Origin: Verrucomicrobiota bacterium
GTDB taxonomy: Bacteria > Verrucomicrobiota > Verrucomicrobiae > Limisphaerales > UBA11358
Direction: 5' to 3'
Assembly: GCA_014860005.1 (NCBI GenBank)
Contig: JACZKP010000050.1
Coordinates: 1 to 5,651, forward strand
DNA: 5,651 bases
Positions 1 through 5,651 of the stretch are shown one piece after another; the stretch's first letter is position 1; each line of letters begins with the position of its first letter. A program made the position numbers and the translations under genes. Below the pieces are notes generated by a model, which did no database searches, had not been told where the DNA came from, and was given only the letters and a program-made list of their open reading frames with translations.

Positions 1-1021
1 TGGACAGATGTTGTAGTCCGGCGTCGTTTACCTGGGTGTGGTCGAGGCGCAGAGCGTCGAGTTGAGCTAGCGCCGCGAGATTTGCCAGACCTGCTTCGGA
101 AATCTGGGTATGGTCGAGGTAAAGTGATTCAAGCTGACTTAGGTGCTGTAGGGCTTGCAGCCCCGCATCGGTTACGAGGGTGCCGGAGAGATTCAATCTG
201 GCAAGAACCGGCAGATTGCTGAGGTGTTCCAGGCCCGGGTCCGCGACCTGCGTTCCCGATAGATCTAATTCCTCCAAATGCGCCAGTTGCGCGAGGTGTG
301 ACAGACCCTCATTCGATATCGTCGTGTTGGCGAGGTTGAGGTACCTGATGTGGGACAACACCGACAGGCCCGCCCCGGTGATTTGACAGCCTTTCAGTTC
401 CAAAGCTCGCAGGCGCGGCAACGCCGCCAGTTCGGCCACACCGCGGTCGGTAACCCGCACATTGCTCAAGATGAGGTGCGCAAGGTTTCGTGCCTCGATC
501 AGGCTGTTCAGCCCCGCATCGCTTACCTCGGTGCCACTTAGATCCAATGACATACAAGCACTCAAGCCCCACAGCTGGCTCAAGTTGGCGTCGGTAATAG
601 GATCAGGATTCATGGCTCGAACGGGTTTGTATTGAGCCGCGTAACGCGGTCCTCTTTCGCTCCGGCGCTCCAACTCCTCCGAGAGCCATTGTAGTGCGGC
701 AAGACTGTCTCCTGTGGCCACTCTCTTGTCAAAGTTCGCAGCAAAGTCAGCCAGTTCGTGCCGGGTATCTACATCCCAAGGCCACAAGTTCCCCATAGCG
801 GTTATTGCCCACCCGATCGCCTCGTCCCAACGTTCCGGAGTGATCTTGTCCGGTCGCTGGGATTTGAGAGAGTCGATCTTCTTCTCGACGCTCTCCATGG
901 CATTGCTCCACACCCTCCACTCATAGGTTCTCCAGCCGAACCAGCCTGCCGGAACAGCCAGCAAACATAGAGCCAGCAGGCAGCCGAGTTGGATCTTCCT
1001 GCGCTTCGTCAGGCCTCTCAT
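1..1021 (-). CDS. Membrane-anchored leucine-rich-repeat protein, C-terminus beyond window edge
   Basis: Reading the minus strand from the ATG at 1021-1019 gives 340 uninterrupted codons to the left edge, with no stop, so the gene is partial. Residues 1-9 are basic (MRGLTKRRK) and about 10-30 form one hydrophobic helix, suggesting a signal anchor with the rest outside the cytoplasm. Residues 35-150 are Trp-rich and charged, probably helical, with no domain I recognise. From about 155 to the end there are eight leucine-rich repeats of the LxLSGTxVTDAGLxxLxxL type. Their conserved Leu positions fall at 161, 185, 209, 230, 254, 278, 302 and 326: period 24, with one 21-residue repeat. This repeat style is common in Planctomycetota and Verrucomicrobiota, where such proteins are usually unassigned and presumed to bind protein or ligand. 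No strong Shine-Dalgarno site precedes the ATG. The LRR call is firm; the function is unknown. Confidence 0.9.
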   Translation of the reverse strand, partial: MRGLTKRRKIQLGCLLALCLLAVPAGWFGWRTYEWRVWSNAMESVEKKIDSLKSQRPDKITPERWDEAIGWAITAMGNLWPWDVDTRHELADFAANFDKRVATGDSLAALQWLSEELERRSERGPRYAAQYKPVRAMNPDPITDANLSQLWGLSACMSLDLSGTEVSDAGLNSLIEARNLAHLILSNVRVTDRGVAELAALPRLRALELKGCQITGAGLSVLSHIRYLNLANTTISNEGLSHLAQLAHLEELDLSGTQVADPGLEHLSNLPVLARLNLSGTLVTDAGLQALQHLSQLESLYLDHTQISEAGLANLAALAQLDALRLDHTQVNDAGLQHLS

Positions 1022-1138
1022 ACAACGATCAGCTCAGGCACAGCCGCCGGTAACGGGCGTGGCCTGTAATGATGATGTTCGAGTTTTCATAAACGGTTCG
1101 ACTGCGACGCGTGGCGGCTGTTGCCTCCAACGTCTGGT

Positions 1139-1277
1139 GTGCGCCTGACTTGGGCGTGAACTGATGGGGTGCAAGTCCCGTAGGTGTGAACGCGGTGGTC
1201 GGGCCTCATAACGTGCGGCACGATGACCCAAACATTAGACCGAGGCAACTGCGGAGTCGTGAGGCTCCGAAAACTAA
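1139..1277 (+). mobile_element. Possible remnant of a group II intron 5' end
   Basis: The plus strand begins gtgcgcc at 1139, resembling the GUGYG 5' boundary of bacterial group II introns. At 1166-1180 it has ggggtgcaagtcccg, a GGG/CCC hairpin with a gcaagt loop of the sort seen in domain I of these introns, and then gaggcaactgcgg near 1243-1255. The resemblance is by eye only. No domain V, no branch-point domain and no reverse transcriptase follow before the next gene at 1502, so this would be a truncated, inactive fragment. It could also be chance similarity. Confidence 0.25.
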
Positions 1278-1405
1278 AACGTGTCAGTCTCAATCAATAC
1301 ACCCGCATTGCGACGCCGGGCTACGAGGACATTCTGGGGGTGGCGCTGGCGACGAATGCCGTTTACGTCAACGGCGGTTTGGCAAACAGTGAGGACTGAC
1401 ACGTT
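1278..1405. repeat. Perfect 12-bp inverted repeat enclosing 104 bp
   Basis: The arms are aacgtgtcagtc at 1278-1289 and gactgacacgtt at 1394-1405. They match exactly and the next inner pair could form a G-U wobble. Inside lies a second hairpin, gccgtt/aacggc (1358-1363 and 1370-1375), with a six-base loop. As RNA the segment could fold into a long-based structure; as DNA it could be the ends of a tiny non-autonomous element, although no flanking direct repeat is visible. The repeat itself is directly seen; its role is unknown. Confidence 0.6.
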
Positions 1406-1501
1406 CTCGCGCTCTCGATCACCCGGCTGCAAACTGCTGGGCATCGGGCTGGCGGTTTTCCCGGCTTTACGAAATCCAGCCGCGACTTACACTCGCAGGC
1501 C

Positions 1502-2767
1502 ATGAAGCAATCCAAAGTTTCTTCCTCGCCAAACAAGCAATCAAAAGCTCAGAGTTTGCAGGTAAGCTCGATCAACCGCCGCTCCTTTCTGCAAACCATT
1601 GGCGCGGGTGCGGCAGCGCTTGGCATCCCACACAGCACGCGCGCTGGCGGTCAAGCCGCGGAGAATCCTATTGCTGGCTTCGAGGCCGCACCCACCACTA
1701 CGGAGGCGCACGAGGGCTGGAAACCGTTTTCTGATCGGAAACTCCGCGTGGGCATCGTGGGTTATGGCGTCTGCAAGTTCGGGGCGGTGTTCGGTTTCCA
1801 AAACCATCCGAACGTCGAGGTCGTGGCGGTGAGCGATCTCATACCTGAACGCTGCGCGGGATTGGCGAAAGCGGTTCGCTGCGAAAAGACATATCCCTCG
1901 CTCGAAGAACTGGTGAAGGACGACAGGATTGAAGCGGTGTTCGTCGCAACCGACGCCCCCAGTCACGCCAGGCATTGCATCGAAGTTCTCAAACACGGCA
2001 AGCACGTGGGCACGGCGGTGCCGGCGGTGTTCGGATCGCTGGAAGAGGCGGACCAGTTGTTCGAGGCCGTCAAAAAGAGCGGACGTAAGTTCATGATGTT
2101 CGAGACTTCGTGCTTTCATGAAGATCTCCACGCGATGCGACAGCTTTACCGCGCCGGTAACCTCGGGCGGATTGTTTATGCCGAGGGCGAATATTTCCAT
2201 TACATGGAACAGCCGATTGATTCCTACAAAGGCTGGCGCATCGGCCTGCCGCCGCAATGGTATCCCACGCACTCGAACGCCTATTACGTGGGCGTGACCG
2301 GCGGCAGTTTCACGGAAGTTTCCTGCATGGGCATCCCGAGCCGGATTCCGCATCTTCAACCGGCAAACAATCCTTACCAGAATCCGTTCGGCACGGAGAT
2401 CGCCCTGTTCCGCACGAGCGAAGGCGGCATGGCGCGCATGGGCGTGAGTTGGGACACGCCCACCAACGAGGGTGAGATGGGACGCATCCGGGGCGAGAAG
2501 GGTTCGGTGTATTTCAACGCGTTCAGGGGTTTGGAACAACCGAAGGTGAACCTCAAACGTCCTCCACTTCCGCCAGGCGTCTCGGCCGGTGGTCACGGTG
2601 GATCGCACGGTCATCTCATGAATGAATTCGTCACGGCCATTCTCCAGGACCGCAAGCCGCTCGTGGACATTGAAATGGCGTTGAACATGACCGTGTCCGG
2701 CATTGTGGCCCATCAGTCAGCATTGAAGGAGGGTGAACTGCTGAAGATTCCGCAATACAAGCTTTGA
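1502..2767 (+). CDS. Tat-exported Gfo/Idh/MocA-family oxidoreductase
   Basis: This 421-residue protein has a twin-arginine signal (SINRRSFLQ at 23-31, then the small hydrophobic stretch TIGAGAAALGIP), so it is probably exported folded with its nucleotide bound. The Rossmann domain starts at LRVGIVGYG (81-89), has an acidic residue at the end of the second strand (VSD, 110-112), and continues with FVATDAPSH (147-155). The usual E-K-P motif after 'GKHV' is replaced by TAVP (171-174), so the customary catalytic lysine is missing. The C-terminal domain includes MMFETSC (198-204), SHGHLMNEF (368-376) and IVAHQSALKEGE (401-412), typical of exported planctomycete/verrucomicrobial members. The family performs NAD(P)-dependent redox chemistry on sugars and cyclitols. 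The altered motif also resembles the VP(A) of GH109 NAD-dependent glycosidases, so a hydrolase role is possible. The substrate is unknown. It is the first gene of a two-gene operon, and the ATG is chosen because it leaves a complete Tat signal. Confidence 0.93.
   Translation: MKQSKVSSSPNKQSKAQSLQVSSINRRSFLQTIGAGAAALGIPHSTRAGGQAAENPIAGFEAAPTTTEAHEGWKPFSDRKLRVGIVGYGVCKFGAVFGFQNHPNVEVVAVSDLIPERCAGLAKAVRCEKTYPSLEELVKDDRIEAVFVATDAPSHARHCIEVLKHGKHVGTAVPAVFGSLEEADQLFEAVKKSGRKFMMFETSCFHEDLHAMRQLYRAGNLGRIVYAEGEYFHYMEQPIDSYKGWRIGLPPQWYPTHSNAYYVGVTGGSFTEVSCMGIPSRIPHLQPANNPYQNPFGTEIALFRTSEGGMARMGVSWDTPTNEGEMGRIRGEKGSVYFNAFRGLEQPKVNLKRPPLPPGVSAGGHGGSHGHLMNEFVTAILQDRKPLVDIEMALNMTVSGIVAHQSALKEGELLKIPQYKL
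2725..2736 (+). promoter_or_regulatory. Shine-Dalgarno-like sequence inside the oxidoreductase 3' end
   Basis: The sequence gaaggagggtga is strongly complementary to the 16S rRNA 3' end, but it lies 27 bases before the TTG start of the next gene, too far for ordinary initiation. It is also normal coding sequence (KEGE) of the upstream gene. It might help hold ribosomes for coupled re-initiation at the overlapping start, or be incidental. Confidence 0.2.
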
Positions 2768-3738
2768 AGATTCAATTGGTCCATTCGGCGGCAGTTGTCG
2801 GTTACCTGCTCTGCGCAGGTTTTCCAGCTTCGAACGCAGCTACCGCCGCCGAGCGCGAACTGATTCGTGATCCGCATTTCCGGAACGGTTTCCTGCTGCT
2901 CGAGCCGAAGCCGGGCAAGCGCGTTGTGTATGGGGAAGCCACCGACGCTTCAGCGTCCGCCAAGCCGGTGTGGGACCTCTGCCAATGGTCCAGCCGGTTT
3001 CCGTTGGAGGCTGGGCGCGCGAAACGTTCGCCCGGCGGAAGCCTGTTTTTCACCAATGCTGCCAAGCGCGTCTGCTTGGGCACGCCCGGCGGCGCGGGAG
3101 CGGACCTTTCGCTCGGCGTGAATGCCAGTGTGGAATATGCCGGTCGCGCGCGTAAGTCGCCCAGTGAGCCGTGGGTTCACTTGCTGGTGCAACAGGAACT
3201 CGAGCAGCCACCATCGCTGGCGGATTTGGCGTCCTGCCGTTTCCAAGTGGAAGCACGACTGGCACACTCGAAACTGTTTCGGACGGACGATTACACGCCC
3301 GCCCGCCACGCGGCGCAGTTCCTGATTTTCCTGACGGTGGCCAACCGCAATCCACAGTCGCCCGGTTATGGACAGTACTTCTGGTTCGGCATTCCCCTTT
3401 ACGATGACCGCGAGCGGATTGTTCCGGCGTATCAGGCGAAGGATTTCGGCGACACGAAGATGTTTATTTATATGCCGGCCTCGGACGTGTTCACAAAGCA
3501 GAGCACGCACGATGGCCAATGGGTGAGGTTCGCGAAAGAGTTGTTGCCCCTCATGCGCGAGGGCCTGGCCGCAGGCTGGCAGCGCGGCTTCATGGCCGGC
3601 TCACGCGATATGGCCGATTACCGGGTGACGGGCATTGTGATCGGCTGGGAAATGCCGGGTATTTTCGACGTGGAACTGCAACTGCGCAATTTGAGTTTGC
3701 GCACTACCGCCATGAAGTCAGCAGGCCAACCGGAGTGA
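2764..3738 (+). CDS. Secreted protein of unknown function, partner of the oxidoreductase
   Basis: The start is TTG at 2764, overlapping the upstream stop as TTGA. No in-frame ATG is available before the mature domain, and a stop at 2734 closes the frame, so TTG is the best choice and implies translational coupling. The 324-residue product begins with a Sec signal peptide (MKIQLVHSAAVVGYLLCAGF, likely cleaved after SNA at 25). Cys17 does not sit in a good lipobox. The mature part has DPHFRNGFLLLEP (36-48), a Trp-rich WDLCQWSSRF (70-79), WVHLLVQQEL (137-146) and YGQYFWFGIPLYDD (202-215). Alternating hydrophobic and aromatic stretches suggest a beta-sandwich, perhaps a lectin- or carbohydrate-binding-like fold. 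I do not recognise a named family. Tight linkage to an exported oxidoreductase suggests a shared extracytoplasmic substrate, by inference. It ends convergently with the restriction genes, 100 bp away. Confidence 0.85.
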   Translation: MKIQLVHSAAVVGYLLCAGFPASNAATAAERELIRDPHFRNGFLLLEPKPGKRVVYGEATDASASAKPVWDLCQWSSRFPLEAGRAKRSPGGSLFFTNAAKRVCLGTPGGAGADLSLGVNASVEYAGRARKSPSEPWVHLLVQQELEQPPSLADLASCRFQVEARLAHSKLFRTDDYTPARHAAQFLIFLTVANRNPQSPGYGQYFWFGIPLYDDRERIVPAYQAKDFGDTKMFIYMPASDVFTKQSTHDGQWVRFAKELLPLMREGLAAGWQRGFMAGSRDMADYRVTGIVIGWEMPGIFDVELQLRNLSLRTTAMKSAGQPE

Positions 3739-3838
3739 CTGGTTGGTAAGGCGGCATTCAACCGACTCGCGCGAGGTGCCTTCCAGCGTCAAGAATTCCT
3801 TGCCGACTTCAGCAAAGGCCCAGATTCCAACAATCAGG

Positions 3839-4450
3839 CTATGGCTCGACACCGAGGAGCACCAGCGGAACGGCCGGAACCCCGCGTCCATTTCGAATGT
3901 TGTTGTAGAGTTCACCTTCGTAATAGCCTGGTCCAGACGACATCTTCGCTTGAAGCGACTTCATGGCGAGAATCTCAATGCCGACATCAATTTGATCACG
4001 TACGTAGAATGCAAGATGTTTCACGAACAAATCGTATGCGACAAACGCGTACTTGCCAAACTGCACCTCAATCGCGACCCGCTCCTTCACAAAATCCGTT
4101 TGGTTGTAGCTGAATATTGGCGTTTCTCCAGCAGCCTCAATCTCGGCCTTCTGTTCCTGGGCTGACTTGGAAAGCGTTTGGCGGATCAACTTTTCGCTGT
4201 GGGTGACCCAATAACTCACGCGGCTCTCGCTCCAACCGCGTGCGGTCAGGAGACGCGTGAACGCCTTATTCATTTCAATGGGGGCGTAGAGAATCTCGCC
4301 CATCATCGTTTTCTCCTTGCTGACTTTCGTGCGGCAGGTGTTTGCGTCTACTGATTGAATCACTTCCTGGACTTGGGCCCAAAGCGTCTTGTTATGAACG
4401 AGCAGATATTCCAAGCCGTTCAAGTGCGAGTAGGTTTGGACGATTTTCAT
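3839..4450 (-). CDS. Type II restriction endonuclease, BglII family
   Basis: This 203-residue protein (BglII itself is about 223) is predicted to cut double-stranded DNA at a specific palindrome. The key segment is D119, then nine residues on E128-V129-Q130 within VAIEVQFGKYAF (125-136). This matches BglII, where Asp84 is followed nine residues later by Glu93-Val-Gln95 in 'LVEVQFSNYPF' and Gln replaces the Lys of the common PD-(D/E)xK site. Later YYEGELYN (176-183) and VPAVPLVLLGV (191-201) parallel BglII's YYEQAQNQ and VPIRLVGL. The ATG overlaps the methyltransferase stop as ATGA (4450-4447), so the two are co-transcribed and translationally coupled with the methylase first. I predict AGATCT-like specificity from family membership; homologues can differ. 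The stop is at 3841-3839, and the reading frame one base over stays open beyond it. Confidence 0.88.
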   Translation of the reverse strand: MKIVQTYSHLNGLEYLLVHNKTLWAQVQEVIQSVDANTCRTKVSKEKTMMGEILYAPIEMNKAFTRLLTARGWSESRVSYWVTHSEKLIRQTLSKSAQEQKAEIEAAGETPIFSYNQTDFVKERVAIEVQFGKYAFVAYDLFVKHLAFYVRDQIDVGIEILAMKSLQAKMSSGPGYYEGELYNNIRNGRGVPAVPLVLLGVEP

Positions 4451-5400
4451 TTTCGCGCGCGGTACTTCGACCCCTTCTCCAACAGCACGGCCTGTTTATG
4501 GCCGTTTTCCGACTCAAGCCACGGAGCGGTGAGCAGCGCCCGGCCCGCATCCTTGGGATCGAACACAGGGCGGTCCATCGGCCGAACAGGCAAGGTTCCG
4601 TCAGCAGCTTGTTGAATACGTTGGCGGGCGATCTGGACGTAACGTTCGACCAATTCCGCTCCGACCCCGCGCCGATTGTGCCTGAGTGCTGCGATTATCG
4701 ATGTGCCGGTTCCGAGAAAGGGGTCGAGGACCCAATCGCCTGGGCGTGACAGCGCGAGCACCAACCGCTCAATCAATTCCACAGGGTACTGGCAGGGATG
4801 CCTAGTTTTCTCGACATGATTGCTCTTCACGTTTGGAATCACCCATACATCGCCCGGGCTTTTACCCAACGGATTGCAGGAATATTGGCCCGCCTTCGGC
4901 CCCTTGAAATACTTCTTGCCAGGATACTTTTGCGGAATCCGGATGGGGTCGAGGTTGAATACGTAATCGTCACCTTTGGTGAACCAAAGAATGACTTCGT
5001 AACGGCCCGAAAGACGCCGGCTGCAATGGAGGCCATGTTCGAAATGCCACACAATCCGATTGCGCATTCGCAAACCAAACTCGGCAAAAACCGGATAAAG
5101 GAGTGAGTCGAGAGGAATGATGGCTCCCGCCTCGACGTAGTTGCCGACTTGCCAACAGATGCTCCCGTTGGGTTTGAGCACGCGAACGCAATCGCGAATC
5201 ACTTGCCGCTGCTGGGCTGTGTATTCTGCGAGGTGAAGCTTGTTTTCATACTCCTTCCCCAAATTATAAGGAGGTGATGTGACAACCAACTGGACGGTTT
5301 CGGGCGGAATTTGGCTCAACATTTCGCGGCAGTCGCCTGGAAAAATGACGGCGTGCTCGTTCGGGCCAAACCTGGACGCAATGGTAATTCGCTCAAACAT
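4447..5400 (-). CDS. Type II DNA methyltransferase, beta class (SPPY), probably N4-cytosine
   Basis: The product of 317 residues transfers a methyl group from S-adenosylmethionine to DNA and protects host sites from the adjacent nuclease. The motif order is permuted as in the beta class: catalytic motif IV TSPPYNLG (41-48) comes first, HPCQYP (201-206) follows, then the AdoMet-binding motif I DPFLGTGTS (226-234) and an acidic motif II residue, E249. SPPY rather than DPPY favours N4-cytosine methylation, consistent with BglII-type systems. The start is uncertain: the ATG at 5400-5398 gives a normal-length N-terminus before the first strand (HAVIFPGD), while a TTG at 5451 would add 17 residues that look non-coding. 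Neither has a clear Shine-Dalgarno site. The stop overlaps the endonuclease start. No controller (C) protein gene is visible between here and the insertion sequence. Confidence 0.93.
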   Translation of the reverse strand: MFERITIASRFGPNEHAVIFPGDCREMLSQIPPETVQLVVTSPPYNLGKEYENKLHLAEYTAQQRQVIRDCVRVLKPNGSICWQVGNYVEAGAIIPLDSLLYPVFAEFGLRMRNRIVWHFEHGLHCSRRLSGRYEVILWFTKGDDYVFNLDPIRIPQKYPGKKYFKGPKAGQYSCNPLGKSPGDVWVIPNVKSNHVEKTRHPCQYPVELIERLVLALSRPGDWVLDPFLGTGTSIIAALRHNRRGVGAELVERYVQIARQRIQQAADGTLPVRPMDRPVFDPKDAGRALLTAPWLESENGHKQAVLLEKGSKYRARK

Positions 5401-5413
5401 TTCTATGGGGTGC

Positions 5414-5443
5414 AGTCTAGTGCCATTCGGTCGGTTCGGGCAA
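5414..5443 (-). promoter_or_regulatory. Candidate promoter of the restriction-modification operon
   Basis: On the minus strand TTGCCC (5443-5438) and TAGACT (5419-5414) are separated by 18 bases, an acceptable sigma-70-type pair. Transcription would begin near 5407, leaving only a very short leader before the ATG at 5400. If right, it supports the ATG over the upstream TTG at 5451. The match is modest and found by eye. Confidence 0.25.
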
Positions 5444-5515
5444 GACCGCAAGAATCACAGCCACGCATAGCTCTGACCGAATCAGATTGAGGCCGCGACG
5501 CTGGCTGGCCCCTAG

Positions 5516-5531
5516 CAGCCTGTCGGACTTA
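5516..5531. repeat. Probable left terminal inverted repeat of the insertion sequence
   Basis: This stretch, flanked on its left by CTAG (5512-5515), is where the sequence changes from R-M upstream DNA to the transposase leader. Its exact length cannot be set without the partner repeat at the other end. Confidence 0.4.
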
Positions 5532-5591
5532 CCGCGAAGAGATTTCTGAAAATAGTTTGAACAAAAAGGGGGCGGTACGGATCCAAAGGCC

Positions 5592-5651
5592 ATGTCTGCA
5601 CGTTTTGTAAATGTGGATCGCCAGACGCCGATGTTTCTGCCCTGCGATCTG
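5592..5651 (+). CDS. Transposase N-terminus, IS1182-like family (partial)
   Basis: The ATG at 5592 opens 20 codons to the edge: MSARFVNVDRQTPMFLPCDL. This matches the characteristic start of IS1182-like transposases ('RFVN-DRDTPMLLPPDL', the N-terminal DUF772-type domain), which go on to a DDE catalytic domain that cuts and joins the element ends. Only the N-terminus is present, so integrity cannot be judged. The gene reads away from the methyltransferase and has no strong ribosome binding site; an a- and g-rich run lies about 18 bases upstream of the ATG. Confidence 0.75.
   Translation, partial: MSARFVNVDRQTPMFLPCDL

Larger units (their letters stand above)
1022..1501. other. Intergenic region without a convincing gene
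   Basis: About 480 bases separate two divergently oriented genes. Only short overlapping open frames occur, on both strands, and none has a recognisable product. The stretch contains a possible group II intron 5' fragment (from 1139), a 12-bp inverted repeat (1278-1289 with 1394-1405), and a 58-codon frame from the ATG at 1223 to the TGA at 1399 that crosses both. The last 100 bases must carry the promoter of the oxidoreductase operon, but I see no clear -35/-10 pair. The sequence looks like decayed mobile or structured-RNA DNA plus two promoter regions. Confidence 0.6.
5516..5651 (+). mobile_element. Left end of an IS1182-like insertion sequence, continues past the window
   Basis: The element seems to begin at cagcctgtcggactta (5516-5531), a terminal sequence resembling the ends of many IS1182/IS5-like elements, directly after a CTAG at 5512-5515 that may be its target site. 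A transposase reading frame opens 76 bases inside. The right end is out of view, so the boundary, any target duplication and intactness cannot be confirmed. Confidence 0.65.

Noticed and set aside
309..572. 87-codon minus-strand frame, and plus-strand frames at 180-541
   Set aside because: They overlap the LRR gene in other frames, and the LRR repeat pattern identifies the true frame.
1040..1121. 9-bp inverted repeat acagccgcc/ggcggctgt
   Set aside because: A 9-bp pair at this spacing is reasonably expected by chance in a GC-rich gap, and nothing else supports a function.
1447..1481. ggctgg/ccagcc inverted repeat before the oxidoreductase as an operator
   Set aside because: Six-base arms with a 23-base spacer are too weak to claim.
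1541..2713. 390-codon open frame on the minus strand
   Set aside because: It lies wholly antisense to the oxidoreductase, is unusually rich in His and Arg, and shows no motif. It is the mirror of GC-rich codon use.
2950..3519. 189-codon minus-strand frame
   Set aside because: Antisense shadow of the secreted-protein gene, with no recognisable domain or start context.
3741..3763. ggttg/caacc hairpin after the secreted-protein gene as a terminator
   Set aside because: The stem has only five pairs, a long loop and no following T-run on either strand.
3743..4165. 140-codon plus-strand frame
   Set aside because: It is largely antisense to the endonuclease gene, whose active-site pattern is clear on the other strand.
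4342..4749. 135-codon plus-strand frame
   Set aside because: Antisense to the endonuclease and methyltransferase; composition and motifs support only the minus-strand genes.
5401..5451. 17-residue N-terminal extension of the methyltransferase from a TTG at 5451
   Set aside because: The extension is unlike a protein start, begins at a rarer codon and overlaps the candidate promoter; the ATG at 5400 gives a normal family N-terminus.

Overview
The window holds two short gene modules, a truncated surface-protein gene and the edge of an insertion sequence. It looks like chromosomal DNA of a Verrucomicrobiota (Pedosphaera/Limisphaerales-like) or Planctomycetota bacterium. That assignment is an inference. 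It rests on a leucine-rich-repeat protein of the 'TDAGL' type, a twin-arginine-exported Gfo/Idh/MocA oxidoreductase with a conserved-looking secreted partner, moderately high GC, and weak or absent Shine-Dalgarno sites. No 16S or other lineage marker is present.

Layout: (i) 1-1021, minus strand, a membrane-anchored LRR protein whose C-terminus lies beyond the left edge. This gene is easy to miss because it has no stop codon in the window. (ii) 1022-1501, about 480 bases without a convincing gene, holding a possible group II intron 5' remnant and a perfect 12-bp inverted repeat. (iii) 1502-3738, plus strand, a two-gene operon: a Tat-signal Gfo/Idh/MocA protein followed, with a 4-bp overlap and a TTG start, by a Sec-exported protein of unknown function. 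(iv) 3839-5400, minus strand, a compact type II restriction-modification operon: a beta-class (SPPY) DNA methyltransferase followed, with an ATGA overlap, by a BglII-family restriction endonuclease. (v) 5516 to the right edge, the left end of an insertion sequence with the first 20 codons of an IS1182-like transposase reading outward.

How the genes work together: the methyltransferase protects host sites that the co-transcribed endonuclease would cut. The endonuclease keeps the distinctive BglII active-site pattern (Asp, nine residues later Glu-Val-Gln), so the predicted target is AGATCT or something related. The oxidoreductase and its partner are probably both exported and may act on the same carbohydrate-type substrate outside the cytoplasm. 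The R-M operon faces the secreted-protein gene tail to tail and has an IS about 115 bp upstream of its first gene, which fits a horizontally acquired defence module.
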